64,000 bases of DNA, taken from Streptomyces sp. NBC_00306. GTDB lineage: Bacteria; Actinomycetota; Actinomycetes; Streptomycetales; Streptomycetaceae. Numbering within the stretch: position 1 is the first letter of the stretch; every line of letters begins with the position of its first letter. A model generated the notes under the pieces. The model saw only the letters and a program-made list of their open reading frames with translations, did no database searches and was not told where the DNA came from. Positions 52,151-61,563 of the stretch are shown here, in pieces. A program made the translations under genes and the position numbers. The stretch covers positions 8,122,001-8,186,000 of the forward strand of contig NZ_CP108032.1 in assembly GCF_036169555.1 (NCBI RefSeq), read 5' to 3'.

Positions 52151-52734
52151 ACCGCCCGGCGACATCACCAACGGGCCTCCGCGAACGCAAGAAGGCACAG
52201 ACCCGCCGCACCATTCAGGAAGAGGCTCTCCGGCTCTTCCTGAGCCAGGGGTACGACAACACCACCGTCGACGAGATCGCCCGTGCCGCCGGTGTTTCGA
52301 GCATGACGTTCTTCCGTCACTTCCCCACCAAGGAATCGGTCGTCGAATCCGACGACTACGACCCCTTCATCGCCTCACTCATCGAGCAGCGCCCGCCTGA
52401 AGAGGCACCGCTCACCGCGCTCCATCGCGCCCTCGGCGAAGGACTTGCGGCCGTCTACGCCACCGACCGGGAGGCACTCCTCGTCCGCACGCGCCTCATC
52501 CTCAGGACTCCTGCGCTTCGTGCCCGGCTCTGGGAGAACCAGCACGCCACCGAGGAGATGCTGACCGGAGCGCTCGCGGCCCGGTCCGGGCAGGAGCCGG
52601 ACCTTGCCCTCCGAGTGACCGCCGCCGCCGCCCTCGCAGCGCTCACAGCCACGCTGACCTTCTGGGTGGAGGGCGACGGCGAAGCCGATCTGCCGACCCT
52701 CGTCAACGAGGCCTTCACCACGCTCGACCGGTAG
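52147..52734 (+). CDS. TetR-family repressor of the monooxygenase operon
   Basis: This 195-aa protein begins with ERKKAQTRRTIQEEALRLFL, has helix-turn-helix VDEIARAAGVSSMTFFRHFP and a C-terminal helical domain (ALLVRTRLILRTPALRARL, MftR-like C-terminal type). Its ATG overlaps the monooxygenase TGA (ATGA). The twin palindrome at 50572-50601 is its likely target, giving an autoregulated two-gene detoxification or tailoring operon. Confidence 0.94.
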   Translation: MNRPATSPTGLRERKKAQTRRTIQEEALRLFLSQGYDNTTVDEIARAAGVSSMTFFRHFPTKESVVESDDYDPFIASLIEQRPPEEAPLTALHRALGEGLAAVYATDREALLVRTRLILRTPALRARLWENQHATEEMLTGALAARSGQEPDLALRVTAAAALAALTATLTFWVEGDGEADLPTLVNEAFTTLDR

Positions 52735-52885
52735 GGCCTGCCTCTTCCGGCGGATACGGGATTCTTTCGACCCGATCGATCCAGCCTGTCGTTCGGCGAC
52801 GAACCACACGTGACTGCCCGACAGGTGGCTGTGCGAGGGGCGCCCGGTGCCGGATATCCGTACCGGGCGTCCTCGCATGATCGGT

Positions 52886-54312
52886 TCAGGCGATCTCGAT
52901 CTTTCCGTTGTCGGGAGCGGACTCCGGGGCAGGGGACTCGCCGCCTCGCGGGCGGGCGAGGCCCTTGAGGAGCTCGGCCAGGTCGACTCCCGTGGTGGAG
53001 CTGAGCAGTTCCATGCCCTGGGCCACGTTGTCGGTGACCTGGCGGGAGAGTCGGCTCGCCCCGTCCGTCGAGATGACGGTCAGTTTGTCGATCGCGCTCA
53101 GCGGCTCGGCCGCCTTCGCGACGACCTGGGGAAGCGCCTCGACGAGCATCTGGAGCACCGCTGCCTCACCGTACTGCGCGAAGGCGTCGGCCTTCTTCTG
53201 CATGGCCTCGGCCTCGGCGGAGCCCTTGGCGGCGATGGCGGCTGCTTCGGCCTCGCCCTCGATCCGTACGGCCTCCGCCAGTGCGGCACGGTGCAGCTTC
53301 TCGCCCTCACCGGTCAGGCGGGACCGCTGCGCGTCCGCCTCGGCCTCCTTGACCTGGGCGACCCTGCGGGCCTCGGCCTCCTGCTCGGCCTGGTAGCGGG
53401 CGGCGTCGGCGGGCTTGCGGACCTGGGTGTCGAGCTGACGGTCGGTCAGCGCGGCCTGACGCTCGGCCACCTTCTCCTGCTCGGCGAGGACTTCCTGCTG
53501 GCGGGCCGCATCGGCCAGCGGACCGGCTGCGTTGGCCTTCGCCGCGGCGGCTTCGGTCTCGACGCGGATCTCGGCCTGCTTGAGGTAGAAGGCGCGTTCG
53601 GCGACGGCGATCTCCTCGGCCGCCTTCAGCCGGGCCTGCTCGGAGGCACGCTTGGCGATCGCCTCGGCGATGTCCGCCTCCTGCTTGGCGCGGGCCGCCT
53701 CCGGGCGGCCGAGGTCCTCCAGATAGGAGCCCTCGGTGCTGATGTCCTGGATCTGGAAGGCGTCCAGGACCAGACCCTGCCCGGACAGACTGGCCTCCGC
53801 CTCCTCCGCGACCTGGCCGGCGAACGCCGCCCGGTCCCGGATGATGTCCTCCACGGACATCCGCCCCACGATGGCGCGCAGCGCGCCGGAGAGCACTTCC
53901 TGGGTGAACCCGACGATGCCGTTCTGCTGCTGGAGGAACCGCTGGGCCGCGGCGCGGATGGCGTCCTCGTTGCCGCCGACCTTGACGATGGCGACGCCTT
54001 CGAGGTGGGCCTTCACGCCGCGCAGCGTGACGGCGCCGCGTACCGCCACGGGGATGTGGCGGCTGGAGAGGTCAAGAGTGAACTTCTGCTGGACGAACGG
54101 GACGACGAAGACTCCGCCGCCGACGACGACCTTCTGGCCGCTGTTGTCGATGCTGATCCGGCCGTCTCCGGGTCCGTGGACTTCTTGCCGCGGCGGCCGG
54201 TGATGATGAAGGCCTCGCTGGGTCCCGCGACCTTGTAGCGGGTGATGACGACGAGGGCCAGCAGGACCAGGAGTACGACGACTCCCACGACTGCGATGAC
54301 GACTGGGCTCAT
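52886..54312 (-). pseudogene. Flotillin/SPFH membrane protein, frameshifted near 5' end
   Basis: ATG 54312 starts a membrane helix (VIAVVGVVVLLVLLALVVIT) then RYKVAGPSEAFIITGRRGKK, STDPET. A frameshift at about 54163 (GACGGCCGG where GACGGGCCGG is expected) breaks the gene. The other frame carries on as ISIDNSGQKVVVGGGVFVVP, the SPFH domain, and a long Ala/Glu-rich coiled coil to stop at 52886; rebuilt length about 475 aa. Flotillins organise membrane microdomains and pair with NfeD proteins, as in the gene upstream here. One G missing in a G-run could be real or a base-call error. Confidence 0.88.
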
Positions 54313-54445
54313 GAGTGATCCCCCCTGCCACCCGGGGACGGCAGATCGAACGGACTGAAACAGAATGAAGCGCGTCGGGACAGGTGGAGAGCGGTGGAGC
54401 GGGAGGGCCCGCTCGGGGCGAGCAGGCCGAAGGTACGGCTGCGGC

Positions 54446-54943
54446 TCAGCGATCGACCGGCCGGACCGCTACCGAGGTGGCCGACAGTGCCGCCTCCACC
54501 CAGATCTCGGCCCCGCGCCGGACGGGTTCGGAACTCCTGGCGGCGAGCTTCACCGGCTGTCCGGCAAGGCGCAGCAGCACCTCTCCGTAGCCGTCCGCGG
54601 GAATCGCGGTCACGACCGATCCCGCGGTGCCGATCAAGTCCTCGCCCCGCGGGGTGAGTGACGTCTGATCCCGCATCAGCGCGCGGCTCAGCTTCCACGT
54701 CAGCCAGCCGGCGGCGGCACCGGCGAGTGCTCCGACAGCGGCGGCCGCACTGGTGCCGAAGCCGGTGGTGCCCAGCACGATCGACGAGGTGAAGCCGAGC
54801 ATCGAGGTGAATCCGGCGATCACCGGAAGGGACAGCCACCCGTCGAGCGTGCCTCCGAGAAGCCCTTCCACCACGCCGTCCAGCACGAGTGAGAGCGACA
54901 GGAGGATGATCCCCGCAATGCCGAGACCGAGAAACAGTTCCAT
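54446..54943 (-). CDS. NfeD/YuaF-like membrane protein
   Basis: This 165-aa protein has three N-terminal helices (FLGLGIAGIILLSLSLVLDG, SLPVIAGFTSMLGFTSSIVL and SAAAAVGALAGAAAGWLTWK) and a C-terminal OB-fold domain: SLTPRGEDLIGTAGSVVTAI, GYGEVLLRLAGQPVKLAARS. This is the NfeD1b/YuaF arrangement, the partner of flotillin in membrane-fluidity control. ATG 54943 is used. It lies 133 bp upstream of the flotillin gene on the same strand. Confidence 0.85.
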   Translation of the reverse strand: MELFLGLGIAGIILLSLSLVLDGVVEGLLGGTLDGWLSLPVIAGFTSMLGFTSSIVLGTTGFGTSAAAAVGALAGAAAGWLTWKLSRALMRDQTSLTPRGEDLIGTAGSVVTAIPADGYGEVLLRLAGQPVKLAARSSEPVRRGAEIWVEAALSATSVAVRPVDR

Positions 54944-55149
54944 GAGCACCCCCGTCGGTCTTCGGTCAGTTCCCTGTTGGATCGGATGGTCCCACGTGAG
55001 TGCCGGTGGATTCATTGCCGGTTTCCGGCAATCTTGACGACTCTTCAGCGCCTGCCCGCAGTGCTCAGCTTGGCGGAAGGGAACACATCGGGCCGGTGCC
55101 CTTCCGCGGCTGTGGGGCCGTGGTCATGTCCCGCCTGGCAGCGCCGACC

Positions 55150-56361
55150 GACGTCGACGAACGATTCCAGGTGAGAACCGAGAGCGGGTACAGCAAGGGG
55201 GGTACCTACTGTTCCTCAACGACTACGGAAACGCCCTCGTCAAGTTCGAGAAGGACAACACCGGGGACATCAAGGACCCGGGCCCTGGTGGCAAGTCGCG
55301 GGAGAACGTTCTTCCGTGGGACAAGCTGCCGTCGTACGCGAAGGTCGGTCAGCTGCATTTCGGAGACAACACCGACGCGGGCACGGACCCCATGACCGGG
55401 TTCATGAAGGCGCTGGCTCACAACCCCGACGCGGCGACGGACTTCTTCAGCTCGACCGACCCCAGGACAACTCCCAGCACGTCCTGAAGGACCGGCAGCC
55501 CTTCAATGGCGTCGTCCCCGACTCCATGGGGTACGGCGAATCCGCGAGCGACTACAAGGGCCCGAAAGCGAGCTATGAGGCGACGGGCGACGCGCTGGTC
55601 GCCGCGGCCACAGGAGTCGACCCGGACGACACGTCGGCCCGGCCCGTCGAGCACACCGAGCAGCACCGACAGTGCTGGACAACTCGCTGAAGTACCTCTC
55701 GGAGCGGGGCGACGACTTCCCCGCGGAGATGCGCGACGACATGGCCGCGGTACTGACCAACCACGGCGACACGGTGCACCACACAGCCAGCAGCCTTGCC
55801 GACGACCGCAACGACCCGAAACTGCTGGACAGGGACCAACTGCTGGAAGTCTCCAAGCAGGTGTCCCGGGACCAGAACGCCTACGGCATGCTCAACGAGG
55901 GTCTGAGCCGGGAGATGGTGAAGGACATCCACGAGGACAATCCGAAGGACCCCAAGGAGACCCTGCTACGGGCGGGCAACAGCGTCGGATTCCTCGAGGA
56001 GGCCCGCTACCAGGCCCTGGTGACGGACAAGGACGATCCGACCTGGGACGCGAAGTGGATGTACCACGGGTTCGGCAGCATCGTGAACTTCGCACCCGGT
56101 GTCGGCGACCTCGCACAGCGCGGTATCGACGCCGTCGCCTACGAGTGGCAGACGCAGGAGCAGAGCCGGATCGACGCAATTCATCAACGGGACAACAAAG
56201 ACGTATTCACTGGCCGGCAGCAGCAGCTGCAGGCGCTCGCCGACGAGTGGGCCAAGGCCAACCCTAACCACACCAACACCCGCTATACGCTCACCGAGGA
56301 GATCAACGGCGCTGCCTACAACGGAAACGACCGTGCCAAGGGACTGGCGGGTGGAGGGTGA
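55150..56361 (+). pseudogene. DUF6571-type large protein relic with two frameshifts
   Basis: Three consecutive frames give one protein. First comes LFLNDYGNALVKFEKDNTGD to MTGFMKALAHNPDAATDFFS; after about 55460, QHVLKDRQPFNGVVPDSMGY to DALVAAATGVDPDDTSARPV; after about 55675, LDNSLKYLSERGDDFPAEMR and AAVLTNHGDTVHHTASSLAD to KGLAGGG. The pattern matches C-terminal parts of Streptomyces DUF6571 proteins, large secreted WXG100-associated proteins that may be toxins or effectors. The N-terminal half is missing. The stop overlaps the ATG of the next (lipoprotein) gene. Confidence 0.7.
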
Positions 56362-56920
56362 TGAGGTTGATGAAGAAGAGCGTCCTGCGTCCGGTGTTCG
56401 GCGCGGTTCTGCTCGCCGGGGCCGTTGGCTGCGGTGGCCACGAGGAGTTCAATGTTACTGAAGCTTGCGGGACGAAGGTCGACTCCATCTGATCGAGCAA
56501 CTCCTGCCCGAGGGCGATGAGCTGGAGATCAAGGACACCTTCTCGGAGCCGGGTCAGCCACGCTGCGAATTTGAAGTCGACGGCAAGCCGAGCATCGGCC
56601 TGCGGGGCGATGTCGTCGAGGCGTTCATCAAGCCGATCGAAGTCAAGCAGGACGCGATGCGCCGCCTGGGCAATCCGTCGTCCGCCGGCATCGGCGTCGG
56701 TGCCACGATCGCCGACCATGGTGCGATGGCTGTGCAGGCGTGCACCTACAAGGGGGAGAAGCGGCAGTACGTCCTGGCCCTCGACGGCGTGAAGGACCCG
56801 ACAGGCACCGCAGACCGCCGTCGGGTGCTCGAACCGTTCCTGCGTTCCCCACTACCAGTCGCCATGGAGGCGCAAGGCTGCCGCCCGTCGCTGCGGGGTC
56901 GCATTAGGCGTCGGAAATGA
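56361..56920 (+). pseudogene. Lipoprotein of DUF6571 locus, frameshifted
   Basis: ATG 56361, inside the TGA of the previous gene, starts MRLMKKSVLRPVFGAVLLAG, then AVGCGG, a lipoprotein signal with lipobox cysteine. The frame ends at 56492 (TKVDSI). With a shift at about 56484 it goes on as HLIEQLLPEGDELEIKDTFS, RCEFEVDGKPSIGLRGDVVE, and AMAVQACTYKGEKRQYVLAL to 56920. Lipoproteins that follow DUF6571 genes may be their immunity or accessory partners; this is inference. Confidence 0.65.
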
Positions 56921-57269
56921 CTGGGCCGAGGGACTCGCGGTGGGAGGCTGATGAGGCCCACGAAGGAGAATAGAGGGCACCGTTCGTCAGGGGCAGCAGG
57001 AAGCAGCGGCCACGATGCCCCTCTGAGCGACGGATCTCGCCGACGCCGGAGCGCCGCGAACCCTTCCTGATTCCGGCAGCGAGACCCTCGTTTAGTCCGA
57101 CCTCCGTCGCCTCGACGTGTGAGTGACGGAGCAGCCGCCCTCCCGCGTTGCCGCCTTCCGGCAATATTTACGTATCCTTGGTGCGTCGCGGCGCACGTGG
57201 GGAGGGCGCACGGCCTGTGAATCCAGCGCGTCGGAAAGCGCTGTCGGCGGGGCAAGGGACGGGAGTGTC
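56921..57269. other. Second toxin/lipoprotein junction relic, then gap
   Basis: At about 56925-56965 the sequence GCCGAGGGACTCGCGGTG with GGAGGCTGATGAGG copies the DUF6571 stop/lipoprotein start at 56335-56370 (AEGLAVGG, then MRPTKE). A tandem copy of the pair once lay here. After that no gene is seen until the PucR start. Confidence 0.5.
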
Positions 57270-58331
57270 ATGGCGGAGCAGGAGAGGCCGGAGGCGTATC
57301 TGAAGGGGTATGCCGAGGCGCTGACGTGTGCCTGCGCCACTGGTCGGAAGCTCACGCGTGACGAACTGGACTCCCTTCGGATCCAGGGAGAGCGGGCCGC
57401 CGAAGCAGGCATCGGCCTGCGGGTCCTGGTCCGAGCCCATCTTGCCGCGGCCCAGGGGGTGAGAGGAGAGCTCACAGTTGTTGCGCGCGACCACCTTCTC
57501 CCCTGCGTCGAACAGGCCGTGGACGCCTTCGCGGAAGGTCACGAGCGGGCGCAGCGTCTGGCGGTGCGTCAGGAGGAGGCGGCCCGACGTGAGTTCGTCG
57601 ACGACTTGCTCTACGGCCGCAGTGATCTGGGCCGGCTCGCCGAGCGCGCCGTACGCTTCGGGCTTTTGCTCTCCCATGCCCACGCGGTTGCCGTGGCGCA
57701 GAGCAGCGATCCCTATGACGACGGCCATCTCCTCACCCGCCGGGTCGAGTCCGCGCTCGTGGCCCGCTTCAGCGACCGGCGCATTCTGCTCACCACGAAG
57801 GACGGACGGCTGATCTGCATCGCGCCGGGCGACCAGTCCGACGTGCTCAGCTTTTTCGCCAAGCAGGCGTACGCGGCGACAGACGACGGCCGCGTTGCCG
57901 TCGGCCGTGCCCATCCGGGCGCAGGCGGTGTCGTTCACTCCTACGAGGAGGCTCTGAACGCCCTGGACCTGGCCGACCGCATGGGCTTGGAGGATCCCGT
58001 ACTGCATGCGTCGGATCTCCTGGTCTATCCGGTGCTGACGCGCGACCGGCAGGCCATGGCAGAGCTGGTACGCAGTGCACTCGGCCCGCTCAAGGGCGCC
58101 CGGGGTGGGGCACAACCTCTCCTCGACACCCTCATCGCCTACTTCGACACAGGCTGTGTTGCCGCGGAAGCGGCACGCCGACTGTCGTTGAGCGTGCGTG
58201 CGCTGACCTACCGGTTGGATCGCATCCACAAGCTGACGGGGGCCGACCCGGGCAACCCGGTCCACCGCTACACCCTTCAGACAGCCGTCATCGGTGCTCG
58301 ACTGCTCGACTGGCCGCACCAGGACCTCTGA
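57270..58331 (+). CDS. PucR/CdaR-type transcriptional regulator
   Basis: The 353-aa regulator has an N-terminal helical region (ERAAEAGIGLRVLVRAHLAA), a central GGDEF-like degenerate domain (residues 130-250), and a C-terminal PucR helix-turn-helix (LDTLIAYFDTGCVAAEAARR, LSLSVRALTYRLDRIHKLTG). It ends TAVIGARLLDWPHQDL. ATG 57270 follows GGGAGTG; the upstream frame is open but unrelated. Targets unknown. A scrap of the same tail is at 46469. Confidence 0.9.
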   Translation: MAEQERPEAYLKGYAEALTCACATGRKLTRDELDSLRIQGERAAEAGIGLRVLVRAHLAAAQGVRGELTVVARDHLLPCVEQAVDAFAEGHERAQRLAVRQEEAARREFVDDLLYGRSDLGRLAERAVRFGLLLSHAHAVAVAQSSDPYDDGHLLTRRVESALVARFSDRRILLTTKDGRLICIAPGDQSDVLSFFAKQAYAATDDGRVAVGRAHPGAGGVVHSYEEALNALDLADRMGLEDPVLHASDLLVYPVLTRDRQAMAELVRSALGPLKGARGGAQPLLDTLIAYFDTGCVAAEAARRLSLSVRALTYRLDRIHKLTGADPGNPVHRYTLQTAVIGARLLDWPHQDL

Positions 58332-58595
58332 CTGACTCCTGACTGTCCTGTTGCGGGCTCGCCAGCGGGACCTCCACGCACGCGGCCGGACGGGCGCTTG
58401 TGACCTCACACCACAGAACCAGGCGGGATCGCGGGCAGGCTCGGGGCCCTGCTGCCGCTGGGCCCTCAGTCGGCCTCCGGCCGGGTCTGTGATCGGGGCG
58501 ATTGCGGACCTGGCCGCTTCGATCGTCCGCATCGGCCCGCACGGCGAGTCGGCGGTTGCGCATCGGGATGCCCGGGGCTCTCTCGCCGTCGGCGC

Positions 58596-59465
58596 TCAAT
58601 CGCTGGACGTCTGTGCCCGGCCCGGCACCTGAGGGGATCGCGCGGCCTCGGCTTCGGCCTTTGCGTCGCTGACTGCGGCGGTCGCTTGCTTTGCGGCTTC
58701 ATCAGCAGCAGCGGCAGCGTCGAGCGAAAGTGCCGTGCTGGCCTCGAGCACCGGAGTTCCGCCTTCGGCGGCCGCGCCGTCGGTAGTGGTTGTTTCCTCC
58801 GGCTGTGATGACGTGGGAAGGCCCATCGTGGACTGGTCGCCGAATGCGCTGGTGACGGTCCGTACTGCCTCGGTCAGCTCTCCTGGGATCACCCAGAACG
58901 TGTTGTTGTCGCTCTTCGCCAGGTGCGGGAGCGTCTCGAGGTACTTGTAGGCGAGGATTTTCGGGTCGGCGTTGTTGCGGTGGACGGCCTGGAAGACAAG
59001 CTCCACCGCTTTCGCCTCGCCGTCCGCCCGCAGGATCATGGCTTGTTGTGTGCCCTGTGCTTCCAGGCTTCGTGCCCTCCGCGGTCAGGATCTTGGCTTG
59101 TCGTTCCCCTTCGGCGTGGAGGATGGCCGCGCGCTTGTCACGCTCGGCCCGCATCTGCTTCTCCATCGCCTCTTTGACGGTGTGCGGCGGATCGATGGCC
59201 TTGATCTCGACGCGGTTGACCCGGATGCCCCACTTGCCGGTGGCCTCGTCGAGGACGGTACGGAGCCGGGCGTTGATTTCCTCACGTGACGTGAGGGTCG
59301 CCTCCAGATCCATGGAGCCGATGACGTTCCGCAGCGTGGTCACGGTGAGCTGATCGATCGCATGCAGTTAGTCAGCGACCTCGTAGGCCGCCGCCCGCGG
59401 GTCGGTGATGATCTGGTAGTAGAGCACCGTATCGATGTTCACCACGAGGTTGTCCCCGCCTCGGA
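58596..59465 (-). pseudogene. Stomatin-like SPFH protein with nonsense codon and frameshift
   Basis: The minus strand reads DNLVVNIDTVLYYQIITDPR, AAAYEVAD, then TAA (59368-59370), then LHAIDQLTVTTLRNVIGSMD, LEATLTSREEINARLRTVLD and AEGERQAKILTAEG. A frameshift at about 59085 precedes QQAMILRADGEAKAVELVFQ and the C-terminus to 58596. TAC to TAA explains the stop (ADYLHAID expected). The N-terminal membrane helix and first SPFH strands are missing, cut at about 59465. Relatives are stomatin-family membrane scaffolds. It is a second SPFH gene after the flotillin, also broken. Confidence 0.85.
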
Positions 59466-59928
59466 CCTGCCGGGCAGCCTGTGGCACGCCCTGATCCGGC
59501 TCCAGCACACGCACCCCGACCCCGTGGGCCGGACTGGACCGCTCGCCCGGCCGGCCGGGCTGCTGTCCTTCACCGCAGCCACGGACACTATCCTTGCGGC
59601 CCGCGTCCATCTGTCCGGCGCGGAGACGATGGGCGAACTGCACGAGACGCTCCGCACCCTGACCGCCGGCCTTACCTACACCCACTTCGCCCGACCCGAC
59701 GTCACGCTGGACGTCACGCTTGGCCGACGACAGGAACTCCCGATCCACGCGGCGCACACCATCGGCCTTACCCGGCTCTTCCAGAATGCCGCCGGCACCA
59801 TCGGCGCCCGCAGCACACCGGGCGGCGGCGGGTGCTTCCACTGCGAGGGGACCGGCGTGCCCGCCTGTGGGAGCCGTGGTCGTCAGCCAGCCACGACGTC
59901 GCGTAGATCCCGTGCATCGCTCAGGTGA
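59466..59928 (+). other. Unrecognised coding-like stretch
   Basis: From about 59466 the plus strand has strong coding bias: LPGSLWHALIRLQHTHPDPV, LLSFTAATDTILAARVHLSG, AETMGELHETLRTLTAGLTY, and TLDVTLGRRQELPIHAAHTI, ending Gly/Arg-rich at 59928. Its 5' end is fused to the antisense of the SPFH gene, so it is a fragment of an unknown gene, not a complete one. I cannot name the family. Confidence 0.4.
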
Positions 59929-60129
59929 TCCATCACGATGCCTCTCCTCTCCGTCTGGACTCCGTGAATGTTCAAATTTTTGAGGCGGGTGCCGCGCGCG
60001 ATGAGAGGTGAAAACTGCTGGCCGCAGCAGGCGCGCGGCCCTCCGCGCAAGAGGTGGCAAACGGGTGAATGGGTGATGCTGTTGGGAGTATTCGCTGGGC
60101 GGTATCGGCTCGCGTGTTGGAGGCAGATA

Positions 60130-60360
60130 ATGCTTCTTGCTCATCCTGCGGTGTTGAAGGATCTGGTGGAGCAGTACGAGACGTTGCGTGCGCTGCACGC
60201 GGAGAAGGGCAGTCCCGCGGTGCGGCAGCGGATGGAAGACGTCGCCTACACCCTGTGCGTCTCTACCGGGACTCGGGATGTGGATGCGGCTCTGATCGCC
60301 GCCCGTCACCGGCTGCCCGGCGCCCGCCCCGAGGACGATTCCCTGGTGGCCGCCGGCTGA
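60130..60360 (+). CDS. DUF5133 family protein, copy 2
   Basis: This 76-aa paralogue of the protein at 749-994 reads MLLAHPAVLKDLVEQYETLR, MEDVAYTLCVSTGT, DVDAALIAARHRLP. It lacks the Arg/Ala insert near the C-terminus. ATG 60130 follows GGAGGC. The duplicated DNA extends from about 60070 to 61096, and here it has no IS630 insertion. Confidence 0.85.
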   Translation: MLLAHPAVLKDLVEQYETLRALHAEKGSPAVRQRMEDVAYTLCVSTGTRDVDAALIAARHRLPGARPEDDSLVAAG

Positions 60361-60705
60361 CCACTGGCAGCCGCCCGCTGCGGAAGCAGGCATAAGCTTC
60401 GGAGGCGGACATACGCCCTGCACCGTCCCGTGACGGCGGCGCAGGACGTACCTCCCGGCGCTGGGCGGCACACGATTCCCGGCGCGGCCTGTGGGGCCGG
60501 AGCGGCGTACCCGGGTTGGTGGGCCGCTCCGGCGTGTTCTCTAACGCGGGCTTCTTCCTGCGCGTTACGCGCCAGGCGAGTGGACGCGACGAGCGAGCCA
60601 TGCGGTCACTGTTCGGCCCCGGCCGTGCCTCCGCTGTGGGAGAGGTGTTGATCGCTAGCGTGCCGTGTGCACATCGGCATCTGCTTTCGCCTGCGCGTGC
60701 CGACC

Positions 60706-60737
60706 GGCCCCGGCCCCTCTCCCTGGGGGCCGGGGCC
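60706..60737 (+). terminator. Hairpin, probable terminator (copy of 2477-2506)
   Basis: GGCCCCGGCCCC pairs with GGGGGCCGGGGCC around TCTCCCT. Compared with the first copy an A:T pair became C:G, so the stem is preserved although the sequence has changed. Confidence 0.6.
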
Positions 60738-60976
60738 GTTGCCTTCGCAGGCCTCCGGTGCCTTCCGGCGTGGCGAGGCCCGGGATACGGAGACCGCCGT
60801 ATCCCGGGTTCTTGCACCTCCGGTGCCTTCTCCGGAGACATATTTCGATGATGCGGCCCGCCATTGGCCGTCGCACGCCGGGAAAGCCCCACCGCGGCGG
60901 CTTCGACCTGTGTGCGGGCGCCGGGAGCGGGGCATGGGCCCTGGTAGGCATAAGTCCACCGATGGGGAGGTGAACC

Positions 60977-61096
60977 GTGATGACCGCCCTGCAGCTGACC
61001 GGATCTCCTTTTTGCTGACCGGGCGGCCTCGGCGTATGCCATGGAGGCAGGAGGAGCGCTGCCGCGCGTCGAGGACGCGGGCAAGATCACACCGGG
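60977..61096 (+). pseudogene. Sigma factor N-terminal remnant
   Basis: The GAGGTG site and start codons match sigma factor 1 (2752): MMTALQLTGSP, then a frameshift and TGA. The matching DNA goes on through AGGAGCGCTGCCGCGCGTCG and AGGACGCGGGCAAGATC to about 61096. There it changes abruptly to the tail of a STAS gene. All functional sigma regions are gone. Confidence 0.8.
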
Positions 61097-61146
61097 GCCG
61101 ACCAGGTCCTGACCCTTCGCGCCACCGTGGCGGTTGCCACCTCCTG
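61097..61146 (+). pseudogene. STAS tail remnant fused to sigma remnant
   Basis: GCCGACCAGGTCCTGACCCT and the following CGCGCCACCGTGG match the end of the STAS relic at 13755-13800 (GADQALALHATV). The deletion that made this junction removed the rest of a sigma gene and the front of a STAS gene. Confidence 0.65.
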
Positions 61147-61353
61147 ACCAGTGGGGCGTGCGGGGTTCGGTACGCGGCTGGTTGTGACGGGAGAGGATGA
61201 CGGGGAACACGTAGGGAGCGAGCCGTGCACGACAAGGGATTCCGAGGCTGACGATGCAGCACACGGGGATGACCAAGAATGCGGCCCGAATGGGTCAGGC
61301 GATGCCGTGAAAGCGAGCCGTGCCTATGTTCGTGACCAGCTCGCGGGACGACG

Positions 61354-61563
61354 CTGGTTGACCTGGAACTCACGGGCCGGACCTTGGAGATCACTGTTAC
61401 GGATTCCAGCCCGGTCCAGCCCATGGCCCAGGAGGCCGAGCCGGGCCGGGTCGGGCAGCACGGTCTGGAGATCGTCATGGCGCTCTGTGACGGGTTCGAG
61501 GTGCAGCGCCGGCCGTTCGGCAAACGCATTCGTGCCCGCCTGCCGATTGCGGCTGCCGCCTGA
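61354..61563 (+). pseudogene. RsbW-like anti-sigma ATPase relic, C-terminal half
   Basis: The frame reads LVDLELTGRTLEITVTDSSP, VQPMAQEAEPGRVGQHGLEI, VMALCDGFEVQRRPFGKRIR to TGA 61563. It preserves the G-box (GRVGQHGLEIVMAL) that is lost from the 14030 copy, but lacks the N-box half. Before 61354 the matching sequence of the 14.0 kb copy is deleted. After the stop the similarity to the DNA leading to sigma factor 2 goes on to about 61680, but no sigma gene follows. Confidence 0.75.

Noticed and set aside
52847..54238. 463-codon plus-strand frame opposite flotillin
   Set aside because: Leu/Gly/Arg-rich antisense shadow; flotillin motifs are on the minus strand.
59368..60471. 367-codon minus-strand frame
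   Set aside because: Only its last 35 codons (stomatin-like part) are real coding sequence; the rest is antisense to the DUF5133 copy and other DNA.
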